Below are positions 43,802 through 50,216 of a stretch of 50,216 nucleotides of DNA, in pieces (within the stretch, counting starts at the first letter, position 1; every line of letters starts with the position of its first letter). A model generated the notes under the pieces. It saw only the letters and a list, made by a program, of their open reading frames with translations, was not told the origin of the DNA and made no database searches. A program made the position numbers and the translations under genes. The stretch lies in the NCBI GenBank assembly GCA_964623085.1, contig CAZUTO010000015.1:1-50216 (forward strand), written 5' to 3'. Source of the DNA: CAZUTO01 sp964623085 (GTDB lineage: Bacteria; Pseudomonadota; Gammaproteobacteria; Pseudomonadales; GM7GCV1).

Positions 43802-45427
43802 TCAAGTATTTTGTATAGATACAATGACTAAACTCAGTATTGACGAAATACTAAGAACCCCATGTTTGTGTCTCACTCCGCCCACCAAAGTAAATTCGCA
43901 AGCGTACAGAAGTATCGCCAAACGAATAACAGCCCGACTAAACGAAAACTCGTCAATCTCTCCAATTGGAAAAAACGGCACGCACAAAACCAGCACCAAT
44001 ACCAAAAAATCCTTATTGTCTGGCCGAAAAACTTCTTTGCGTGTCATTCTTATAGCCAACAAAACAAGAAATACCATGACACCAACAAATACATCAGCAA
44101 TACCGTTGTGCAGCGGTTGGTCTGCGGTACTTAACAAAAAGCCGTTTACGACAATGGCGCTCGCTGCATAAAACAATATCCGATTGAGCCATTCAGGGTG
44201 TTTCCAGAACAACGCTACTAACACCGGCGCACAAGCTAAAGCAACCAAGCTGAATACGCCGATATCGGTGGACGCCTGAGATACAAAAATTGAAGACACC
44301 ACTAAAAAAATGCCCAAAAGCCATTGAATGATTTTGGTCGAGGAATAGTGATACCAGTTGATCTTTCGTACCAGTGGGTTGCGTCGATCGCCGCCATCGT
44401 ATACGTCTTCTTCAGAGTGCAGATGCCAACACCGCTTTCGACCCACAACGACCGTTCCCAACACAAGGGAACAAAATACTGCGTAAGCCGAAAAAATCAC
44501 CAAATCATCGTTGTAACGCAAGATAAAAGCGATAAAAACGAGAATCGCCTGCATGGCATAGAGTACTGCAACTACCTCATAATGCCTCAAACCTAGCTTC
44601 AAGAACTGATGATGAAGATGGCTTCGATCAGCGACAAAAAGCGAGCGGCGCTGATAAGATCGTACTAACATCACCGCCAAGGTATCGAGGATAGGCAAGC
44701 CGAGAATCACTAAAGGAAGAATGGGGCTTAAAGCAGAGTTCTGATGCTGTGTCAGAAATATCGCCAAACCACCACAACAAAAACCCAAAAACTGACTACC
44801 CGTATCACCCATAAACACCGTTGCTGGATGCGTGTTGAATCTTAAAAAGCCGATCAAGCCGCCAACAACAGCAAGAGATATAACAGCAACGGAGGGCACA
44901 TCAACAGATATCGCTAAAAGCGCAATCAATCCAAAACTCAATAGGCTATTACCTGCTGCCAGACCATCCAAGCCATCTGAAAGATTGACCGCATTTGTCA
45001 CGCCCAACAGAAAAAAGAAAGTCAGCGGATAGGATATCCAACCAGAAACTTCATCAAGACCGAAAAAGGGTACTCGCTCAATAAGATTACCACTGACGAT
45101 AAACACCAAAACAGCCAATATCTGGCCTAAAAACTTAAAGCGATGGCCCAGTTCTGATGTGTCGTCTAGTATGCCAAAAACGATGATGACTAACGCCGCC
45201 AGAAAGAAACCATAGAACTCTGGCTCAAGCCCCAACCAGATCAATACAGATGCCGAGGCACCAATGACAATGGGGATTCCGCCGCTTCTTGGTATCGGAA
45301 CGGTATGCACCTTCCGATCTTCCGAAGGAAGATCGACAAGATGTAGTGCCGGCGCATAGCGCATAAAAACAGGCACCAAAACAGTGCTCAGCAACAGCGC
45401 AAGAAAAAAACCAAAAACGAGATCCAT
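43802..45427 (-). CDS. WecA/MraY-like undecaprenyl-phosphate glycosylphosphotransferase
   Basis: A 541-residue polytopic membrane enzyme that should transfer a sugar-1-phosphate (typically GlcNAc or a related hexosamine) to undecaprenyl phosphate, starting glycan synthesis. Catalytic motifs are D88-D89 in FGILDDT, NAVNLSDGLDGLA (D151, D154), FMGDTGSQFLG and the substrate-binding DRSHLHHQF. The first about 340 residues are the enzyme. The remaining 200 add about six further hydrophobic segments, making it longer than E. coli WecA (367). The extra C-terminal membrane region is of unknown role. It lies in the exopolysaccharide cluster after the exosortase gene. Confidence 0.9.
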   Translation of the reverse strand: MDLVFGFFLALLLSTVLVPVFMRYAPALHLVDLPSEDRKVHTVPIPRSGGIPIVIGASASVLIWLGLEPEFYGFFLAALVIIVFGILDDTSELGHRFKFLGQILAVLVFIVSGNLIERVPFFGLDEVSGWISYPLTFFFLLGVTNAVNLSDGLDGLAAGNSLLSFGLIALLAISVDVPSVAVISLAVVGGLIGFLRFNTHPATVFMGDTGSQFLGFCCGGLAIFLTQHQNSALSPILPLVILGLPILDTLAVMLVRSYQRRSLFVADRSHLHHQFLKLGLRHYEVVAVLYAMQAILVFIAFILRYNDDLVIFSAYAVFCSLVLGTVVVGRKRCWHLHSEEDVYDGGDRRNPLVRKINWYHYSSTKIIQWLLGIFLVVSSIFVSQASTDIGVFSLVALACAPVLVALFWKHPEWLNRILFYAASAIVVNGFLLSTADQPLHNGIADVFVGVMVFLVLLAIRMTRKEVFRPDNKDFLVLVLVLCVPFFPIGEIDEFSFSRAVIRLAILLYACEFTLVGGVRHKHGVLSISSILSLVIVSIQNT

Positions 45428-45517
45428 TTAATTCAAAATTTACTCTTTATTATTTTTACCTGAAAAAAAATCACCCGGCCTATGGTTCGACACGAACAAA
45501 CCACAAAACAGAAACAA

Positions 45518-47107
45518 TTACCCAGGAATGTAGTCTTTTAGTAGGGGTTTAAAATCGCGCAAAAACTCCAGTAGATGATTCTCTGCGGTCTCTTCAGACA
45601 TACCCTCAGGGATAGGAACCACTAGCCTAACCAACGCACCATCCGAACGGTTCGTAGTTAAAGAATCCCAAAAAATGTACCATTTAGCCAAATATTCATT
45701 AGTAATATATCTACCGCGCTGATCAAGCCAGTAATAGACTAGCTGTTTGGCATTGCCTTTCTGAATCATGACGCGATTTGCCTTAAATTCCTCGCCGTCA
45801 CTAGGACTCTCGAAAAGTTCGACAGAAACTGTTTCAAGGTCAGTAATTTGCCAACCGCCGCCTGGTATACATGAACGCGGCGAGTGAATCGATGCGCCCT
45901 TCCGCTGAGAATCATAATAAGCAACATACAAATTGACCGGCAGGCGGTCTCCTTCAGATCCAGGCTGCAATGATTGGCGATTGTAATTAGCCAACACAAA
46001 GTCGGTAAGACCTAAATTCTCTATAATTGCATCCTCGATAAAATCTTCCCTGCCAAGCCAACCTTGATGCAACAGTGGGAATCGCACAAACTCATAGCGT
46101 TCCGGGTAGTATTCTTCACGCTCTTCGAGCGAATGAAAATAAGGAACGGTTATGAGTAAAAGTGCTAGATACAAAAGGAAAGGCTTGTGTTTAGACGGGG
46201 TCCAGTCTTCAGCTTTTAAGGCAAAATCTGAGATATTCGGTGTATTTAGATCCAACCGCGAAAGAAAGCTGCCACCCACCTTAGACATTTTGTGAAAACA
46301 CCAAATCTCAAGTAGCAACACCGCTGTGCATGCCATAAAGATTATCCAACCCTCAAAATAATGAAGGAAACCTTCAGCCATACCGATGCCCCAGTGCTCG
46401 ACCAAGACACCGATGACTCCGATACGAAAACTGTTCATCAAAATGGTGATCGGAATACTGGATATAAAGATAAACCAGCGTTGCCAGATCGCACCACGAA
46501 ATAGATAGCCCAGCAGAAATCCGAAACTCATCAAAGGGAATAGATAATTTAAGCCGCTACAGGCTTCAACTACTTGTAGTTTGTAATTACCCAAGTCGAT
46601 AACGTTGCCTTCAAGAAATACACTAATTCCAAAAAGTCGAATAACGGCAACACCCAAAGAGGACGAAACAAGCTGCAATTCAGCAGAAAGGTTGTTGTAT
46701 AAAAAGTTGGGGAGCGGAATCATAAAGGCGAGGTACACAAGACCACCCCACAAGACTAACCAACCCCTCAAACCGAACAGCGTCAACGCAAGTCCGTAAA
46801 CCAACACCAAAAACCCGTACTGGATAATGGTATAAACAGTACCAAGTTCACCGAGCACCACTAGAAACAAACCGAAGCATCCAATCACAAAGCCCAGCCA
46901 GGTTCCTCGCGAGTCTTTATCGCGATAACTGGAGACACCTTGGAAAAGCAAAAACGCCGCGACGAAGGGAATCAGATATCCATGGCTGTACTCGTCACGT
47001 TTCCACCAGGTTACGGCAAGATCAAGCCCAGAAAATGAGATGTACACGATAGCAAAAAACGCTAACATTCCCAGCCATACCAAGGGCAGTCTAAACAACA
47101 TTTTCAC
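45518..47107 (-). CDS. Exosortase fused to an EpsI domain (XrtD/XrtA type)
   Basis: A 529-residue protein. Residues about 1-275 form a multi-pass exosortase with catalytic C183 in VVEACSGLNYLFPL, R228 in MNSFRIGVIG and H249 in FLHYFEGW. Exosortases cut C-terminal sorting signals (PEP-CTERM and relatives) from exported proteins. Residues about 305-525 are a periplasmic EpsI/DUF3485-type domain preceded by one more membrane helix. The sequence around the catalytic cysteine resembles XrtD, which is usually fused to EpsI, but XrtA cannot be excluded. GTG (47107) or ATG (47101) may be the start. No protein in this window ends in a recognisable sorting signal. Confidence 0.88.
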   Translation of the reverse strand: MKMLFRLPLVWLGMLAFFAIVYISFSGLDLAVTWWKRDEYSHGYLIPFVAAFLLFQGVSSYRDKDSRGTWLGFVIGCFGLFLVVLGELGTVYTIIQYGFLVLVYGLALTLFGLRGWLVLWGGLVYLAFMIPLPNFLYNNLSAELQLVSSSLGVAVIRLFGISVFLEGNVIDLGNYKLQVVEACSGLNYLFPLMSFGFLLGYLFRGAIWQRWFIFISSIPITILMNSFRIGVIGVLVEHWGIGMAEGFLHYFEGWIIFMACTAVLLLEIWCFHKMSKVGGSFLSRLDLNTPNISDFALKAEDWTPSKHKPFLLYLALLLITVPYFHSLEEREEYYPERYEFVRFPLLHQGWLGREDFIEDAIIENLGLTDFVLANYNRQSLQPGSEGDRLPVNLYVAYYDSQRKGASIHSPRSCIPGGGWQITDLETVSVELFESPSDGEEFKANRVMIQKGNAKQLVYYWLDQRGRYITNEYLAKWYIFWDSLTTNRSDGALVRLVVPIPEGMSEETAENHLLEFLRDFKPLLKDYIPG

Positions 47108-47139
47108 CTATTCTTCCCTCATATCGTTCTTTGCCATAA

Positions 47140-48387
47140 CTAAGCGCTTGTTAAATCAGCGTTAGTTCGCTCATATAAATCTATTAGAAGGCGCTCATAC
47201 GTTGCGGCTAATTTAGATCTATCAAAATTAGCTTTAACGTGCACAGCTCCTTGGCGACCAAACTGTTCACAAATATCTTGCGAATTGGAGAGTTGCAAAA
47301 TCGATTCAACAAGCTGCTCAACATTTTCCGGTTCAATACAAATACCCGCACCCGCCTCCTCAACAATACCTTGGCTCTCACCCTGAACACCAAGGATGAT
47401 CGGCTTTTTCATCGCCATGCTTTCGAAAATCTTGGAAGGGATTACGGTTAAAAACAAATCCAACTTGCGTAACAAAACTAAACTCACGTCAGATACCGAC
47501 CAAAGCTTGGGCATGTCTGCCTTTGGCAACTGGCCAAGAATGCGTACATTTGGCAACTGCCTATCAATGAGTTCTTGCTCTAACCGCTTTCTTTCAGAGC
47601 CATCACCCGCCATCACGAACACAATATTTGGATGATCGCGAAGCCGATCCGCAGCTTCAATAATTAGATCTAAGCCGTGCGCCATGCCATGCGTGCCGAC
47701 ATAGGACGCGACAAATTTATCTTCCACGCCAATATGCTTAGCAAACTCTACATCTGAAGGCGCATCCTCAAAAAAGGAAAGGTCCACACCGTTGCGAATA
47801 ACGCTTATATCTTCTTCGAGCGCACCATTTTTACTAATATGATCTTTAAAAGCATGGGTGACAGATACAATATGGTCCGCCTTGCGATAAACAAACCGCT
47901 CTATACCTTCAAGTACTTTGATCACACGCTTGTTAGTGACCGCCCCCACTGCCAAAATAGATTCTGGCCATAAATCTCGTATTTCTAGCACCCACGCAGC
48001 GCGCTTCAAACGAGAAACAAAATACCCAGCCAACCCGTTGAAAAACTGTGGCGACGTAGAAATTACAATATCCGCTTTTGGAAGAAAAGGTGCCACTGAT
48101 ATAGCCATCATCATGTAAAACACATAATTTAGCGTGCGCTTGAAAAAGCCTTCATTCGCAGTGATATAAGTCAAAATTTTAATCGACCTAATGCCATCCT
48201 TATTTTCGACTTGGTACACCTTGTTCTTATACCCTGGGTACGCCTTACCCATCGGATGGTGAGGCACACAGCTCACAACCGTCACTTTGTGGCCTAGTTT
48301 TACCCAAGCCTTGCAATGCTCATAGGTTCGCGTAGCCGGCGCATTTACTTCCGGCGGGAAGTAGTGAGACAAGAACAGTATGTGCAT
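47140..48387 (-). CDS. GT4-family glycosyltransferase (WbuB-like)
   Basis: A 415-residue cytoplasmic GT-B glycosyltransferase. The N-terminal acceptor domain begins MHILFLSHYFPPEVNAPATR. EIRDLWPES and VIRNGVDLSFF are typical of the WbuB/WcaI-like group. The donor domain contains YVGTHGMAHGLDLIIEAA, MAGDGSERKRLE and the EX7E-like VIPSKIFESMAMKKPII. It probably adds one sugar to the exopolysaccharide repeat unit; donor and acceptor are unknown. Its start is three bases after the stop of the heparinase-like gene, so translation is likely coupled. Confidence 0.92.
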   Translation of the reverse strand: MHILFLSHYFPPEVNAPATRTYEHCKAWVKLGHKVTVVSCVPHHPMGKAYPGYKNKVYQVENKDGIRSIKILTYITANEGFFKRTLNYVFYMMMAISVAPFLPKADIVISTSPQFFNGLAGYFVSRLKRAAWVLEIRDLWPESILAVGAVTNKRVIKVLEGIERFVYRKADHIVSVTHAFKDHISKNGALEEDISVIRNGVDLSFFEDAPSDVEFAKHIGVEDKFVASYVGTHGMAHGLDLIIEAADRLRDHPNIVFVMAGDGSERKRLEQELIDRQLPNVRILGQLPKADMPKLWSVSDVSLVLLRKLDLFLTVIPSKIFESMAMKKPIILGVQGESQGIVEEAGAGICIEPENVEQLVESILQLSNSQDICEQFGRQGAVHVKANFDRSKLAATYERLLIDLYERTNADLTSA

Positions 48388-48390
48388 AAT

Positions 48391-50061
48391 CTAATCAATA
48401 CGAAGTTCATAGCGCAAAAAGCGTTCTGAAGCCGATTCAAAACCTATTACCATACACTGATTAGCCAGTTTTTTCCCAAACTCCGGGCAGTAGTAGCTAC
48501 CTTCAAGCCTTGTTTTAAGCCCTTCTGGAAGAATTAACGTGAAACTCGTCCCACTTCCGTCCGAGATAGCAAAAACTCCAGTTTCAGTTTCCTCAATACC
48601 AAAATTTGGATGAAAATGAATTCGGCTCTCTATGGCTTCCCCACTTTTCACCTCCACTCGGTCCATTACATGGACGCTCTCGAAGCAACCACTATCGTCC
48701 AAATCCACGCTAATACTCCTGTGATGCCGAACGCGACCTGGAATGCCATAGAATCCCAAGATACTGCCTTCAAAAAGGAACCGTTTATCCGATTCCATTG
48801 CGGCCATCGCAGACAATACCTTTGCACGTCTCGCAACCCGAAATTCACCCCAAATTTCCGACTGTTCATCATCTGCAATAGTCACCGTATTGTGGGCCTG
48901 AGTGCTGCGAACATAGTGTCGCATTGGCCCGGGCTCATATTCATAAACCCCCGTATCAACAATAACTCTTTTCCCCCTTAACATTAGCTCGTAGCTCAAC
49001 ATATCGCAGTGCGTGTGACCAGGCTGATAACTAGGGCCAATCTCGCCGGCATCAATAATCAACATATCCTTCGTGGACCTAAGTCCATAGAGGCCTGAAT
49101 CTAGAAAGTTGATCAAAGGATTTGCCACTCTATTCATAGAAGGCTTACCGGATAGTCGCACAAAGTAATCAGATAACTCTGTATAGGTAGGCGAAACACC
49201 GAAAGCACTATCATTTAAAAGAGGAATACTACCGTCAGGAAAAATGATGCCTTTAAGAAACTGCAGCCCTTCCATAGACTGCCGATAACAGGCATCGCGA
49301 AAAGTGATATCAAACACCTCTGTGTGATTGGATAAATTATACAAATCCAAATAATTCTCTAGCATCAGTCCGTGATACTGAGGTGAACGCTCGTAGTGAC
49401 CGCCGTCCTGCAGGTTTTGTTCAATCAACTGCTGAGGAATTTCTGATTTAGCTCTCTTCCGCCATCGGTCTGCATCTTCGCCACGAAAAAAAGCACCAGC
49501 AAAAGCCAGCGCTTTCAGGTTTTCAAAATAATGGTTTGCAAGGATATGTCTCTCGTCATTTCGCTCCAGCCAAAGCACCTGCGTATAAAGACTTTTTAAA
49601 ATATCTTCTGTGACAAGATCAGGTTTGCGTCCCAAGAAAAATATCCAATTAACAATCCGAAGGCTTACGGTAAATGGCTCCCAGCCGGGCTCTGAGCCTT
49701 GCGGGTTATTTCCAATCCAGTCTTTAATGAGAAACAGTTTATCCTGAGACTCTCTAGACTCATCTCGCAAGTAGTCGAAATAGTGGAGGTTATAACGCCA
49801 AAGGCGAGACTCATCTATTGATTGCCAATCAATCGCACTTTGAAACGTTTTTTGACAATTTAGAAAACGGAAATCAAAGCGACCATCACCGGAACCGTTT
49901 ATATCTATTGGAGATTTACAGCTAAACGTTTCCGATAATTCTGGAGAGCACGTATCAGCAACAGCTCGTGCTGGAAACTTACGTCGCAATACGAAAAAGA
50001 CAAGCTGTTTAGGGCGAAGATGCCTAAGCGTAAAAAATAGCCTAGCGAGCTTTGAAACCAC
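48391..50061 (-). CDS. Heparinase II/III (alginate lyase)-family protein
   Basis: A 556-residue polysaccharide-lyase-like protein. The N-terminal part (about 80-330) is an alpha/alpha toroid with WEPFTVSLRIVNWI and ANHYFENLKALAFAGAFF. The C-terminal part is the Heparinase II/III beta-sandwich with PGHTHCDMLSYELMLRGKRVIVDTGVYEYEPGP-type residues, including conserved His and Asp and RSTQAHNTVTI. No signal peptide is seen, as is common for members inside exopolysaccharide clusters, where they may trim or modify uronic-acid glycans. The start is GTG at 50061 with no clear Shine-Dalgarno. It lies 14 bases after the oxidoreductase gene and three bases before the GT4 gene. Confidence 0.88.
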   Translation of the reverse strand: MVSKLARLFFTLRHLRPKQLVFFVLRRKFPARAVADTCSPELSETFSCKSPIDINGSGDGRFDFRFLNCQKTFQSAIDWQSIDESRLWRYNLHYFDYLRDESRESQDKLFLIKDWIGNNPQGSEPGWEPFTVSLRIVNWIFFLGRKPDLVTEDILKSLYTQVLWLERNDERHILANHYFENLKALAFAGAFFRGEDADRWRKRAKSEIPQQLIEQNLQDGGHYERSPQYHGLMLENYLDLYNLSNHTEVFDITFRDACYRQSMEGLQFLKGIIFPDGSIPLLNDSAFGVSPTYTELSDYFVRLSGKPSMNRVANPLINFLDSGLYGLRSTKDMLIIDAGEIGPSYQPGHTHCDMLSYELMLRGKRVIVDTGVYEYEPGPMRHYVRSTQAHNTVTIADDEQSEIWGEFRVARRAKVLSAMAAMESDKRFLFEGSILGFYGIPGRVRHHRSISVDLDDSGCFESVHVMDRVEVKSGEAIESRIHFHPNFGIEETETGVFAISDGSGTSFTLILPEGLKTRLEGSYYCPEFGKKLANQCMVIGFESASERFLRYELRID

Positions 50062-50075
50062 TGGTAGTTGGCCGA

Positions 50076-50216
50076 CTAAGCACTAATTTGGTCAACAACA
50101 TCAAAACAGGCGCTAGCAACCTCAACCAATTCATCAAATGCTATTAAATCGCCTGTATTTCCGGTTTCAATCGCATTCACAAAGGCAGCTGTGCAGGCTT
50201 TTTGCCCTTTATCCTG
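50076..50216 (-). CDS. Gfo/Idh/MocA-type oxidoreductase, C-terminal fragment
   Basis: Only the last 46 codons are present; the gene continues past the right edge. The end reads DKGQKACTAAFVNAIETG, then FDELVEVASACFDVVDQISA. This matches the tail of the bi-domain oxidoreductases (alcohol-dehydrogenase-like plus Gfo/Idh/MocA) that commonly precede a heparinase II/III gene in exopolysaccharide clusters. The assignment rests on a short segment and synteny. The stop is 14 bases before the heparinase-like start. Confidence 0.65.
   Translation of the reverse strand, partial: QDKGQKACTAAFVNAIETGNTGDLIAFDELVEVASACFDVVDQISA

Noticed and set aside
1..50216. tRNA, rRNA, CRISPR arrays, insertion sequences and prophage genes
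   Set aside because: I looked through the intergenic regions and gene content and found none. All regular repeats seen are short hairpins or the Pho-box-like array.

Overview
The window reads as a chromosome segment of a free-living, probably marine gammaproteobacterium with moderate G+C. Pointers are the mutS-fdxA pair, split class II ribonucleotide reductase genes (nrdJa/nrdJb) as in Pseudomonas, a large TonB-dependent receptor, several c-di-GMP proteins and an exosortase/exopolysaccharide locus. A Cellvibrionales-like lineage is my best guess from gene content, not a demonstrated assignment. I see no rRNA, tRNA, insertion sequence, prophage or CRISPR array. A run of 100 N (12123-12222) marks an assembly gap.

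Left third (1-20.7 kb): a partial cysteine synthase gene diverges from mutS, followed by fdxA (TTG start), a Prc/Tsp tail-specific protease and xthA. Next is a translationally coupled cassette of an ECF sigma factor, a DUF3619-like membrane protein and a DUF3106-like exported protein, then an AlkA-like glycosylase. The most distinctive block is 9.3-15.7 kb. It holds a TonB-dependent receptor and a large beta-helix-type lipoprotein gene on the minus strand, a divergent gene for a small exported TonB C-terminal-domain protein, and phoB. The roughly 530-base region between the divergent genes carries two clusters of Pho-box-like repeats at 11/22-base spacing. I read this as a candidate phosphate-controlled outer-membrane uptake system. 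Housekeeping and transport genes follow (TauE-like permease, phosphoribosyltransferase, gpmA, an exported aspartoacylase-family protein, an EAL protein).

Middle (21-36 kb): an ADP/ATP-carrier-like transporter; nrdJa-nrdJb preceded by two NrdR-box matches exactly 31 bases apart; a nitroreductase; a 1520-residue single-chain biotin-dependent carboxylase in the unusual order CT-alpha, CT-beta, biotin carboxylase, BCCP; a DeaD-type RNA helicase; and a membrane GGDEF-EAL protein whose start is probably TTG.

Right third (36-50 kb): a second GGDEF-EAL protein, a Tat-exported dienelactone hydrolase, a small secreted protein, an exported methyltransferase-like protein and a Gly/Met-rich EF-hand protein. 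From 41.4 kb to the right edge all genes are on the minus strand. In transcription order they encode an oxidoreductase C-terminus (partial), a heparinase II/III-like lyase, a GT4 glycosyltransferase, an exosortase fused to EpsI, a WecA-like glycan initiator and a TPR lipoprotein of the PrsT type. Together they form an exopolysaccharide/exosortase locus.
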